A program made the position numbers and the translations under genes. 64,000 bases of DNA from Saccharomycopsis crataegensis (lineage: Eukaryota > Ascomycota > Saccharomycetes > Ascoideales > Saccharomycopsidaceae), in contig NW_027043838.1 in NCBI RefSeq assembly GCF_037102585.1, forward strand, positions 124,001 to 188,000, given 5' to 3'. This document shows, piece after piece, positions 31,067 to 41,830 of the stretch; position 1 is the first letter of the stretch, and every line of letters begins with the position of its first letter. Below the pieces are notes generated by a model. The model was not told where the DNA came from. It ran no database searches and saw only the letters and a program-made list of their open reading frames with translations.

Positions 31067-33789
31067 ATGCTAAAATCGTCAGATGTTATAAATGAACGGA
31101 AAAGGGTGGTCGATCAGCTTGTGATAAACTCATCTCATAACATTAATGGTGCCAATATTGATTCATCTACTGAAGACGATGATTATGCAAAAGATACTAC
31201 TGTTTATGAGACTGCTAAGCTTGCGAGTGACGATAACGAAGTACATTACTTTAGTGATGACTTAGATTTGGATCTCAGACCGGTGCACGCTAATGCTGAG
31301 ACGTTAATGAATGCCACCAACTCCACTAGCACCAACAAGTCCACTTTTTTTGGGCGCTTGAAAGAGTTTTCTATAAATCACATCGGAGGCGGTATAGGTG
31401 GCCTTTTTGACACCGAGTGTGTCACATCTCCATCAGTTGATGATGGCGCCAAAAAGGGCAATGAATTGATCACTCTCAAAGGCAATGATAGTTTAAGATC
31501 AGAGAATAGAGAGGATTCGTTGATAACATCTGTCATCCAAATGACTATGTCTCAAAAAGAGTCCAAGAATGCTGCTGTCCAGTTCCTGCCTGAGACTGAG
31601 GCTAAAGATTCACTCACCACCACTGAACCATGTTATTCACCGAAACAGAAACTAAGATCTGAAAGCACTAAACTTGAAGTTACCCCAAAGATATTCGAAT
31701 ATAAAATAAGGAATATTAAATCCACATCTAATTTGTCAGATCAATCAGCAGTGCTCGAGGAAAATCAATCTTCCATCCTTTCACCCATAACCTCTGGGGT
31801 TAATATTTATTCAGGAATGACTACAGGTAAAAATGGTTCCCAACCAATGTCTCCTTATAAAGATCGCAGGTTTTTAAATACTAATAGAAGTAGCTCAACT
31901 TCCGGAAAATCTGTTTTGCCCAGCAATAATGAAGAAACAGGTGGATTAGTGAACTCAAAACTAAGCGGTAAAGAAATATCAAATAAGATCAAATATTCTG
32001 GACCAATACAAACTATTAGTCCATTATCAACTGCTGCTAATAGTGATGAATGCATTAATAAACCAATAGAGATTTCACTGCCAAATAATTCAAATAAAGA
32101 AAGAAGAGAGGTTTTTACTGGACTAATTTCAGAAACTGAAGCCCAAAACATTGAAAAGTTAGTGATTGACTCCAACGAAGTCTTGGATCATGTTGATAAT
32201 GAAGATGCTGAGCTTTTTTCATTTGTATCTTCAAATATTAATGTCGGAGTAAAATATCCAGACCATAACGATGATCGCAGCTCTAGTAATAAAAGCATTT
32301 CTGAAGATGCTTTTGTTTCACCAAAAAGTTTTTCTGATGACATTATGAAAGATGCTAGCCAAAATGACAGTCTTATCACCCAAAATGATGATAATGGTAC
32401 TGTACTTTATTCCCTAGAAAATTCAGCTGATAAAGGCAATAATGAAGATCAAGAGACTCATAACAATAGTCTTGCCAAAATGAACTTCATTCGTGAAGCA
32501 AAGAAAAGATTCAACTGGACATGGTTCCTCTTGATTGCTTTTGCTTTATTATTTATTGCTTCTATTTCTACCTTCATACCATTGATAATTATTTACTATA
32601 AAGGCACAGAATCTTCTTTCTACAGGTATTATGACCGACAATTATCACACACCAAATCAAAAATCCTTGAAAATCTCGGAAGCAAACTCAGTATTGAAGA
32701 AAATCCTGAAAGGATACTCCATTTTATCAGTGATAACAAATCTCCTGTAAAAAGTGCATCAGCTGGGGAATACAATCCAGTGATTAACTCTTATAACGGT
32801 CTATCAAGTCCTTTTAATACTGATCAGGAAATTATTGCACTAATGGATAACTCGGAATTAGAGAATGTATTTTACGGAATTGATTACACCCCAAAAAATG
32901 TTATGTATGTTGTGCGACCTTTTTTGATGCATACGTATTTATTCCTGCAACTTCTAACACATTTTATAGTCATCCTTATTGTGGTGTTAGTGAGCGGGAA
33001 GTTATGTTGGATCTTGCAGTTCTATCTCAAGTTACATCCAGGATTAGGACGTATGGCATGCAATGCTCTCAACAATCACTTATCTTGAGCAGTATCCAGA
33101 AGCTTGATTTAAATATGAGCTTATCAATTGGAATATGGATCGGTAGTGACGATATATTGAATGATGAACAAATAAGGCTTTTAAAAGAAGTTTTGCAGAA
33201 ATATCCAAGAAAGTACTTTGATTCTATTTACGTAGGCAATGAGGTTCTATTTAGGGAGGAAAAGACCCCTCTACAACTCTCAAGATATATTAGTGATGTC
33301 AAAATTTTTGTTGATGACCAAATGAATTGGCATGATTTACCAGTGGGGGTGTCAGAAATTGGTTCCATGCTTTATCCTGATTTGATTGAGGTTTCTGATA
33401 TGGTTGGGGTAAATATTCATCCATTTTTTGTCGGTGAATCGGTTGGCAAATCAGTAACATGGATATTTGACTTTCTACGACAAAAAGTCGAGCCGTTGAA
33501 TGCAAAAGCTAAAAGCAAAGCTGTAATGGTAATTTCTGAAGTTGGTTGGCCATACGATGGTGGTTATTATTTTGATGCTGTGGGAGGAAGGGAAGAAATG
33601 CAAACATTTATCAATTCTTGGATTTGTGAAGCTAGACAAACAGAATACCCCTGGTTTTGGTTTGAGGCTTTTGATGAACCATGGAAGAGTGTGTACCATA
33701 CAGTAGATCAGACTTGGGAATCCCAGTGGGGGTTATTTTTCCCCAACAGAACTCTCAAAACCGATATTTATCTTCCATCATGCGAGTGA
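31067..33789 (+). CDS. Type II membrane GH17 beta-1,3-glucanase (BtgC-like), spliced
   Basis: Exons 31067-32904 and 32970-33789 join through a 65-nt intron with a GTATGT donor, a TTCTAAC branch-like site (32952-32958) and a TTTATAG acceptor. Together they encode 885 residues. A long, hydrophilic, Ser-rich cytosolic region of about 480 residues precedes one membrane helix (about 484-512, TWFLLIAFALLFIASI), then a GH17 catalytic domain. The intron falls just after YGIDYTPKNV and restores the family continuation HPYCGVSEREVML. Acid/base Glu lies in YVGNEVLF and nucleophile Glu in VISEVGWPYDGG. GH17 enzymes cut or transfer wall beta-1,3-glucan. The architecture resembles Aspergillus BtgC. The start is the ATG at 31067, not the upstream GTG. 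Confidence 0.88.
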
Positions 33790-33936
33790 TATTTTTATCA
33801 TTCTTACTACTATTTTTTTTTTCTTTTGTTGTTTTTTTTCATTCAATTTTTTGGAGTTAAAGAATAAGAGTAATAATATATTTATTGAAAATGCTGGGTC
33901 AGTGAGAATTGAAGTAAGTAAGTAAGTATTATAAGA

Positions 33937-35655
33937 TTAGGAGCTTATAGCCAAAGCACAAGTCTTGTATGTTATATAAAGATAAAATATCGAGAAACAA
34001 ATAAAACTTAAGGTGATATTACCAACGACCCAAAGATCTGGCAAGTTTGCTGGTGCTTCGACAAAATAAGGCACCAAGTCTAGCACAATTGCACCAATAG
34101 TTGACCCAAAGATTATCCAATTAGTGAACCAAGCAACAGAGAAAAAAGATTTGAAAAGCGATCTTAAATTATTCAATAAAGATTCGGGTGTCAAGTTACC
34201 CACCAACCAATTTGACAACAAAGTCAATGTATAGAACTGTAAATCTAACTTATCTCTCTTCAACAAAGGTCCTAAACTAAATAAGGCAATATTGTTGATC
34301 CATGATAAGAGTTGGAATAGTTCATCGTCATTGACATAACAAAACAAAAGGTTTGTTGGTAGCAATGGGAGCAACACTGATTTTTCGTGAACCTGGAATG
34401 AAAACAAAAAGAAGCCCCAAGAGGTAGAAGCCAAAGCCCAAGGCAATAGTGATTTGATAGGGTTAAAATAAATTGCAATACAAGCAGGCAAGATCGATAA
34501 GACTGTGAAACCTAACGCACTCAACTTCAACAAATCCACGGGCAAGTTCTTATATTTTACCAAGGTATTTGTGGTGCACCAGAAGTTGGCGACTTTGTCC
34601 TCAAAGATACCTCTATTGAATGGGAAGATTCTCAAGATTGATTGTTTCAAATTAGCAAATCCTTGGCCGTCGTCTGCAAAAATGTATAAAGGAGCAAATA
34701 CCACGATGAAAGATCCAACCGTGGCCAAAGCAATCAAGAATAGATTGACAAAATCGAATTTATTAGCTCTACGAGACTTGAAGACCCCAATATTGTATAA
34801 AAGTTCGTTGAATGGGTTGAATGTGACCCCTAAAAGGTAAGCAAACACAAGGGGAGCGTAGAATAGACCCATTTGTTTGAAGGTCAAGGAAAATACAAAG
34901 AAAATCGACGCCAACATCAAATGATCATTCAACATAGCGTCCAAAGATAATAATGCAAAACCCAACATGACGCAATTGTATTGGAAATGCCCATGGTCAA
35001 TGAGAATCAACGTTGGTTGGAATAGAAGCACGGCGATGGACAATACCTGATTCAATGACGACTTCTTGTTCAAAATATCCATATTCTTGTTGAACCATTT
35101 AGTATAATAGTAAACGGCAGGAATGTAAAGTAAGGATTCCGAGACAATAACCGTGAATCGCATGAAGAATTTCAATTCCTCATTTTCCAACCCATCGGTA
35201 GCGTCCAACTGGAACCATTCAGGTCTAATGAACCAGCCAATGTAACCCAATAATAACGAATGGTACGCAGTCAATGGAGGATAATCGAGCCCCCAATGCT
35301 CAAGATTGTAGTAATACCATTGGGAAATTGGTAGATTCACAGTCAAATCAAGCCAGTGACGTTGAGCCTCGAAATCGCCAAATCTTGGGGCCACATGTTC
35401 TCCCGAGTACGGGCCAAACGACACCACGATCCTGATGATCAAGGCAAATAGTATAACGATATACTTCACCATCCATTGGCTTTTTGCCGATTTGAAAGGA
35501 GATAGAAACCCGTATAATGGGGAATTCACAATGATCGATTCAGAAGTCTTCGGTTTAGTGACGATCAATTTCTTGGTACTCGAAGACATCGATTTTTCAT
35601 CATCAGCGTCATAATTCTCGGAGCCATTTCTGGTATGTCTTTTTCTGACCGGCAT
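33937..35655 (-). CDS. ALG6: Dolichyl-P-Glc:Man9GlcNAc2-PP-dolichol glucosyltransferase (ALG6)
   Basis: The 572-residue multi-pass ER enzyme adds the first glucose to the lipid-linked oligosaccharide in N-glycosylation. It has the ALG6/ALG8 family signature: FGDFEAQRHWLDLTVNLPISQWYY and LEHWGLDYPPLTAYHS. The FEAQRHW form and length point to ALG6 rather than ALG8, which usually has DFEVHRNW. About 10-12 hydrophobic segments follow, including the lumenal loop with IDHGHFQYNCVMLGFAL, a conserved family motif. An N-terminal cytosolic tail of about 65 residues precedes the first helix. It converges with the GH17 gene with a gap of about 150 bp. Confidence 0.92.
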   Translation of the reverse strand: MPVRKRHTRNGSENYDADDEKSMSSSTKKLIVTKPKTSESIIVNSPLYGFLSPFKSAKSQWMVKYIVILFALIIRIVVSFGPYSGEHVAPRFGDFEAQRHWLDLTVNLPISQWYYYNLEHWGLDYPPLTAYHSLLLGYIGWFIRPEWFQLDATDGLENEELKFFMRFTVIVSESLLYIPAVYYYTKWFNKNMDILNKKSSLNQVLSIAVLLFQPTLILIDHGHFQYNCVMLGFALLSLDAMLNDHLMLASIFFVFSLTFKQMGLFYAPLVFAYLLGVTFNPFNELLYNIGVFKSRRANKFDFVNLFLIALATVGSFIVVFAPLYIFADDGQGFANLKQSILRIFPFNRGIFEDKVANFWCTTNTLVKYKNLPVDLLKLSALGFTVLSILPACIAIYFNPIKSLLPWALASTSWGFFLFSFQVHEKSVLLPLLPTNLLFCYVNDDELFQLLSWINNIALFSLGPLLKRDKLDLQFYTLTLLSNWLVGNLTPESLLNNLRSLFKSFFSVAWFTNWIIFGSTIGAIVLDLVPYFVEAPANLPDLWVVGNITLSFICFSIFYLYITYKTCALAISS

Positions 35656-36653
35656 CTTGAACCCAAGAAGATGGAGAGGTTATAACAATTGACGGTTTAT
35701 CTTTCTGTGAATTGGACCACCCATCTGTTGAGGAAATTTGCCCTTTCCTACTCCCCCATTTATTTTATTATTTACCTCTCATGGTCACATGGATCATACC
35801 TTCCAATGCGTAAACTTGCGTAGAAAAATTCACAATAGGGTAAGAGGCACAAAATGTCCCAACATGGCAAAGTACAACTGAAAGTTGAATCAGAAGTTAT
35901 AATCTCAAGTTGAATGGTTGGATGCTTAATTAAAAGAAAAACTAAATAGAGTAGATGACAAGTTTTTGAATTTTCGTTTCCATCCATCTATGATGGCGAT
36001 ATTTTTCCATTTTTAAGATGTTTGAACCTATCTAACAAAAAGGTGCGGATGATTTGACATTAAAGGACCATAATTCATTTATACAGATATAATCGGGACT
36101 AAAATATTCTTCAAAAGCCATTGATCCCATAAGGGTAGGGCTGGGTAGGGAGCTTGTACACTCTTACGCCCTACGCATCCTATATTTTCATTACAATTCT
36201 TCGATTATGAAAACATCAATCAATCAGAGGAGCTGGATTATCACATTCTGAATTAATTGATGTCTTTGTATATGTTTAATTGCCGTTCTGGGGATCAAGC
36301 TATTAAGAGAGATTGATTTTATTTATTATTATCAGAATCGCTGTAAACCGCAAGTCTTATTATATGTTATTTGATGGCCTGCAGCTCCAAATATTTACCA
36401 AGAGCATAATAAAATTGTTATTTGAAGGCTTTATTGTATAGGTTCACACAAAAGATTACCTCAATTTTTTTTTTTTTTCTTGTAAGTTGAAATGCAAAGA
36501 GTCTGCTAATATCTATCGGTAACCTTCAAAACTTGAAATTTCATTACAAACTAGTCATCCCCTAAACATGTTCCATAACATACATTTTATAGCCAGGCAT
36601 ATACACAAGAAAAAATTTAAAACCTCAGTGATAACAATAACTAAATTAGTACA
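35656..36653. other. Intergenic region between ALG6 and GID5 with a G-quadruplex motif
   Basis: The region of about 1 kb contains GGG-TA-GGG-CT-GGG-TA-GGG at 36133-36150, a plausible G-quadruplex on the plus strand. It is followed by TTGTACACT and CTTACG, a pair also found near the left end of the window. A poly(T) run lies at 36465-36479. No gene is seen. Confidence 0.55.
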
Positions 36654-39600
36654 TCAAACAAGCAGAGCTCCCAAACTCTCCAATTCACTTTTAATAGTAT
36701 CAAAGTTCTTCACCGCTGCAGATGCTCTCTGTTTAAGGTCCAACATCTCTGATTTCTCTAAATTTTGGACTGATTCATAGAACCCCAATGCAACAAGCTT
36801 CTTATATCGATCGACAATTGTCATCGAATCTCTAGAGTTAAAAAATCCACTCATTGGTTGCTTGGAACCTGTTTCAAAAATATCACCATGTTGATTTTTT
36901 TTCTTGATACCATCAACATCGGGATCATCTTGGTCCCATATCAAATTGATCACTATCCAAACGCACGCCAATTTAATATTGAAGAAATCAACATTATGAT
37001 GATGCGGATAATAATTCCCACCAGTGTTCTGTTTCATGGTTTGCTCATACATGCCGACTAGATTCTCAGAAAATTTCTTGATGAAATCATCCTTCATTGA
37101 CATTGATAAATCTTCAGCGAAAATATCAGCACCCTTGATACCAAGATTATGCAACACTTCCATATCTATATCCACAAACGTGTTCAAACTAGCTTCATCT
37201 ATTTCAAAAACATCTTCACCAAAAGTCCCCTGCATACTCAAATCCAATATCAATTTCAATCTTTTCATTAAAATTTCATTGGAAATGACAATATTTCTAA
37301 AAGTTTCATTCAAGGTTAATAAATTATTGATAACGAATAAAATATTCGTCACGAGTTTTGGTTTTTCAATAATATTTGATAATGTCAAGTGTTTCAATGT
37401 TAAGTCCATGAAAAATTCCTCCATTTCACCATCCAAAATTTCATCGTTAACACAAGGACCACTTTCGCGAATGTTAAAGCTTAAAACTCCAATGATCCTA
37501 GGCAAATCGGATATCAAGTTTCTAACTATATTAACCAACTCAGTCTTATAATCTAAAACAAACCCCTTGATCTTAGGAGTGTTGGTGTAGCCAGACCTAT
37601 TCATCACCAGCGGACTCGTAGCCAAAACACAGTCCACCATTAATGGTTTCAAAATATTCTTGAATTGCAAATTTTTCAACACAAAATCTGTCTTCAAATT
37701 CATGGGAGATTCATATAACAAGTTTTTAAGAATCATCAAAGTTGCGTGCTTCAAAGAATAAATAGACACAAAATTAACGAGAGTCGTGTAGCCCACTTTT
37801 AATGAAATGTCCTTAGAAACACTGCCATTTATGAATTCTTCAAATTTGCAATAATTAAAATTATTAATATCAATGTTCCAAACATTTGGCAGGCCAGATC
37901 CCAAATTAACAATTCTGAAAGCTTCCTGGGAATTATTACTATAGTCAAAGCAATCTTCAATAAAATCGAGTTTTTCCAAGTTTGATTTATTTCCGAAGCA
38001 ACTCATAGAATTGCAAAAAATGTAATTAACAAATGAAAACTCATCATAATTCCTAATAGCAGCTGTTTCATCTGGATCACTAGTATATATGCCAGATATG
38101 TTAGTGGCAATCATATCAATTAAAACGTTTTTACTGGTATCTTTGAATGGTATTGCATGGTTCCTTATAACTAATTTTCCGTCTTGCTTTTCGATTGTCA
38201 AACTTAAAAGATATTGTTGAATTGGAGAAAATTCTAGGCTCAAATTGGCAAATAACAAGCATACAAGTGTCTTTGTTTCAATAATTGACCTCAAAATCGT
38301 TTTGAAATTTTCAAAATTCCTTATAGAAATGATAACTGCTTTTGAAATTTGCTGTTGTAGTGAACTTCGCGAATTTTTTTCTGGACCATTGAGAATCTTG
38401 GACATAAGATCAGTGATCAGAATGTTTAGACAATTATCATATTCATTAATCTTCTCACAGGAATCCATTCCATTAAAGCTCCTGATAATATCTTCCAATG
38501 AAAACTTATTAATTCTTATCATCAAGTCAATGACCAACTCTTTATTAAAATTGATGACAAAGAAAGACCGTAGTAACAAAATATCAGTTGATAGAAATTT
38601 CAAAAAGTTCACCAAGCTTTGAGCTAATTTGTTGATGAGTAGATTCTTATAAAAATTCTTGCTCAAATAGTCCAATAGTTTAATAACCCCCTTCTTTCCA
38701 TTATTCTTAGAAGAGCACACCAACTTCTCTATCCTTCCACAAACGCGCAATTGAAGAGCCAAAACATTCACCACAATCAAATTTAAATTATTCAAATAGG
38801 TCCTGTATCCATATGACACATTCCCATCAACATTAGTGTTGTCGTTGCCAAAACTTCTAGAACCATGTAGTGATCCGATAGTTTTCGCATTTTCATGAAC
38901 TTTAGGCTCATTCCCAATGCTCAATAATTGATTTAATGCAAACTTCTTGTATACGTTGTTATTCTTGATGGACATAAAGCAATTCAAAATTTCAAAACAG
39001 TTCAAAAACAATTCCAAGTCATCAATTGAAGCATATTTGAATAAAAAATTTGCATCACTGATTGCTTCAAAGGAGGCAATGTCTGTGAAATATAAATTGG
39101 ATTTAGAAAAGCTTATAAGCTTTTTTTCACTATGAGAGATATGAAGTGCCCCAATACATTCAGGTGAATTTGATTTATGTTTCTTGTGCTTTGAAGAAGT
39201 TAAAGTTTCGTCAATATAATTTCTTTCGAAAGTTTTAATGAGTTTATGAATAAGCAAATGCAATAATTTATCAGTCACAATCTTTAGAACATTGTAATTC
39301 TGCAATTTTTTTAAAATCATCTCGTAAAACTGGTTTGCAGGATCAATATCCAAGTTAGTTGAGCTGAACTTGCATACTTGTAAAACCAAATCCAGAGGCT
39401 TTTGATTCTTAGAAATTGGAATATCATTAGAAAATCTATGGGATTGCGCCGATTCAACGTTCACAGCCGAGGTTTTTGCACCATCATCATTTGGGTGGAA
39501 AACATTCATCAAATATGGCAAGTATTTCGAAACTGTGTGAAAGATGATTTTATTATTCACAATATTAGCAGAAGATGATGATTCTTCATCAATTTGAAAT

Positions 39601-40727
39601 TGTAAATGGTTAACATAATTCAAGCAATATTTTTGCAAAATATTCATCGAACTCAATTTGATATGAGAATTGCTTGAATTCAAAAATCCACAGAGCACAA
39701 AGTATAAATTTTTTGGTAAGATGAGATTGCCATGTGAGTTTGACGAATCATTTTCGTTAAGGAGACGAATTAAATCTTGAGGGTCTTTTATGTCCAACAT
39801 ATTTGCAAATGAATAAAACATCGATGGTAAAAAAATTGGTATCAACGACAAATTAATTGGACAGTGTTCAGGTAAAGTATTGGAGAAATAAAAGTTTTTG
39901 AATGAAGGGTATTTGGTGTCCAATCTGTTGATCAATTTGTTATTCAAGTTTATAAAGTCAAGGTTATCTATGTGTTCAAGCCTTATCGAGTCTCCCTTGT
40001 TAATATTAGACAATATTTGGCCTATTGTTAATGACGGGGTTGTTGTAGGTAACGAGGGATTGATTAAGGAGTCCAAAATTGGGTAAGTTTCGATAAGAAC
40101 CTTTTTGAGTAGGTAGGGGTACATTTTTATTTTCATGGAGTCTGAAATATTAGCCAAAATTGATAGGACGTTGAATAGATTGAAAAGGCATGAATTATAT
40201 GATTCTTGGATGTCCAATAAAGACGCCCCGCTTGCTGATGGGCTAGGTGAATAAGCCATTAACAATACAACCAGATCGATGAAATCATCATTGACGGTGT
40301 ACACCAAGTCAGAATCATCGGTATAGAATAATATTTTTGCGAACGCCTTGAAGTTCCAAGATAGATTCTTCAAGATTATCTGCAGCAGTGAGGATCCAGA
40401 TAATTGAGATGTCAACAAAGTAGCGTTGCGAATCAAGTAAGAAATGGCATTCAATCTCGAAAATATTGGTAAAGCATCATATGTAAGATAAATCAATGAG
40501 TTCAAGATTAGCAAAGAATAGTTAACTAATTGATCTGCGTGCTCTTGGCTGTCAGCTGTTGATAATAGGTCATCCAATAGCTTTCTCAAAAAGACAGTAT
40601 GGTTATTCAATATGGCTCGTTTTTGGAGGTCGTTGGAGACAATTGAAGTCGATACTGTTTTCAAGAACGACAACCGTTCCTCTATGGACAAGTTTGGATA
40701 TTCCTCGAAGTAAGTATGCTCAATCAT
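36654..40727 (-). CDS. GID5: Armadillo-repeat GID ubiquitin ligase subunit Gid5/Vid28
   Basis: The 1357-residue protein is mostly alpha-helical, with armadillo/HEAT-like repeats. The C-terminal segment LACVWIVINLIWDQDD (starting about residue 1268), followed by a run like VDRYKKLVALGF and QRASAAVKNF, closely matches the last repeats of human ARMC8 (LAAMWCISNLIW...). Gid5/Vid28 links substrate receptors (such as Gid4) to the catalytic core of the GID/CTLH E3, which in yeast degrades gluconeogenic enzymes when glucose returns. S. cerevisiae Vid28 is shorter (about 920 residues), so this copy has extended repeats. It lies 193 bp from MOH1, transcribed in the same direction. Confidence 0.85.
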   Translation of the reverse strand: MIEHTYFEEYPNLSIEERLSFLKTVSTSIVSNDLQKRAILNNHTVFLRKLLDDLLSTADSQEHADQLVNYSLLILNSLIYLTYDALPIFSRLNAISYLIRNATLLTSQLSGSSLLQIILKNLSWNFKAFAKILFYTDDSDLVYTVNDDFIDLVVLLMAYSPSPSASGASLLDIQESYNSCLFNLFNVLSILANISDSMKIKMYPYLLKKVLIETYPILDSLINPSLPTTTPSLTIGQILSNINKGDSIRLEHIDNLDFINLNNKLINRLDTKYPSFKNFYFSNTLPEHCPINLSLIPIFLPSMFYSFANMLDIKDPQDLIRLLNENDSSNSHGNLILPKNLYFVLCGFLNSSNSHIKLSSMNILQKYCLNYVNHLQFQIDEESSSSANIVNNKIIFHTVSKYLPYLMNVFHPNDDGAKTSAVNVESAQSHRFSNDIPISKNQKPLDLVLQVCKFSSTNLDIDPANQFYEMILKKLQNYNVLKIVTDKLLHLLIHKLIKTFERNYIDETLTSSKHKKHKSNSPECIGALHISHSEKKLISFSKSNLYFTDIASFEAISDANFLFKYASIDDLELFLNCFEILNCFMSIKNNNVYKKFALNQLLSIGNEPKVHENAKTIGSLHGSRSFGNDNTNVDGNVSYGYRTYLNNLNLIVVNVLALQLRVCGRIEKLVCSSKNNGKKGVIKLLDYLSKNFYKNLLINKLAQSLVNFLKFLSTDILLLRSFFVINFNKELVIDLMIRINKFSLEDIIRSFNGMDSCEKINEYDNCLNILITDLMSKILNGPEKNSRSSLQQQISKAVIISIRNFENFKTILRSIIETKTLVCLLFANLSLEFSPIQQYLLSLTIEKQDGKLVIRNHAIPFKDTSKNVLIDMIATNISGIYTSDPDETAAIRNYDEFSFVNYIFCNSMSCFGNKSNLEKLDFIEDCFDYSNNSQEAFRIVNLGSGLPNVWNIDINNFNYCKFEEFINGSVSKDISLKVGYTTLVNFVSIYSLKHATLMILKNLLYESPMNLKTDFVLKNLQFKNILKPLMVDCVLATSPLVMNRSGYTNTPKIKGFVLDYKTELVNIVRNLISDLPRIIGVLSFNIRESGPCVNDEILDGEMEEFFMDLTLKHLTLSNIIEKPKLVTNILFVINNLLTLNETFRNIVISNEILMKRLKLILDLSMQGTFGEDVFEIDEASLNTFVDIDMEVLHNLGIKGADIFAEDLSMSMKDDFIKKFSENLVGMYEQTMKQNTGGNYYPHHHNVDFFNIKLACVWIVINLIWDQDDPDVDGIKKKNQHGDIFETGSKQPMSGFFNSRDSMTIVDRYKKLVALGFYESVQNLEKSEMLDLKQRASAAVKNFDTIKSELESLGALLV

Positions 40728-40920
40728 CTTTAATGGGTGGCAATGTCAGGATGATGGTTGGAGAGTAGATTATCAACCCATATAAGTTACCCAAAACCCA
40801 ATCTTTGCTAGCTTTACAGTTTTCATCACGTGAATCTCATCTCATCTCTGATTTGTACAACTATATAATATATAATAAACAAACAAACAAACAATAACTT
40901 CAAAAAGGTATGGAAATGGC

Positions 40921-41268
40921 TTATACAGTACAGCACACTCTCTTTATCTCCATAATGTACCTTCCCTGTTTGTATAGTTGATCTCTCTCGTCGGCTTTGA
41001 TGTACTTCCATCCTATATTTGAACCACACTGGTGACAATAAATGTAGCGAATTAGGTACTTCCCGGTGGTCATTTCCTCCTTCGTGATCTTCTTCGAGGT
41101 TTTGATGTTTATAACATTCTTGAGTAGATAGGCCTTTCCAGTTCTTCCTCTGTAATCACGAGAAATGATCATTTTGCTGGTTGCTAGATGAGTTTTGCAG
41201 TTCTGACAAGCATAGATTTTCACCGAAGGAGACTCTGGCTCCCAGTGATCGGAATGTCTGATCCCCAT
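40921..41268 (-). CDS. MOH1: Yippee-family zinc-binding protein (Moh1)
   Basis: The 115-residue product has the yippee zinc fold: CQNCKTHLA near residue 21 and CHQCGSNIGWKY near residue 78 give two CxxC pairs. The family motif GRTGKAYLLKNVINI is also present. In S. cerevisiae Moh1 is induced in stationary phase, and its human homologue YPEL5 binds the CTLH/GID ligase. It stands directly upstream of GID5 on the same strand and divergent from YMR1. Start and stop are clear and the size is typical. Function in this organism is inferred. Confidence 0.9.
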   Translation of the reverse strand: MGIRHSDHWEPESPSVKIYACQNCKTHLATSKMIISRDYRGRTGKAYLLKNVINIKTSKKITKEEMTTGKYLIRYIYCHQCGSNIGWKYIKADERDQLYKQGRYIMEIKRVCCTV

Positions 41269-41830
41269 TTAGTGTGCGTGGGTAGGCTCGATGCCCTTCT
41301 GCGGGTATTTACTGTCTTGAGGTAGTGGCTATCAGTTCTCGTTGGCGGTTCCACCGATTAAAGATTAACCGCTGGAGGGAGAGGAGATGACTTTGACGCA
41401 CGAAATATGACAGGCGATGCCAATGGGGGCTGCATAACCTTTGTAGCCATTCTATTTACTTTCTTGCCAGAGCTCGCCAGCCAGCTTTTTTGATCTTTTA
41501 TTTTTTTTTTTGTTTATTCTTCCTTTTCATTCTTTTCAGGTGAGCCAACTGCAAATGATAATCAGAGAATTCATTTTTCATTGTTTACAAAAAACATAGT
41601 GGTCAGTCGTTGTTGTTGCGATACTCTGACACAACGGAGGGACGTAAAGGAAAGCTCTTGTTAGCGGAATATATCCGGGTAACATTTCCAGTCCCTGTTA
41701 TCACAAAAACTCCCAGTTGAACCAACCCCAATGCCCTCATCGAGTGCAAGTGAAGACAGATTACCAGAAGATAATAAGGTCCTTCGAAACCACTCAAATA
41801 GACCATTAATAACTGATTATTTACTCCAGG
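41269..41830. promoter_or_regulatory. Divergent MOH1/YMR1 promoter with a Reb1-like site
   Basis: The gap of about 560 bp contains CGGGTAA (41676-41682), 149 bp upstream of the YMR1 ATG, and a T-rich run near 41500-41511. No gene is seen. The Reb1 match is by motif only. Confidence 0.5.
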
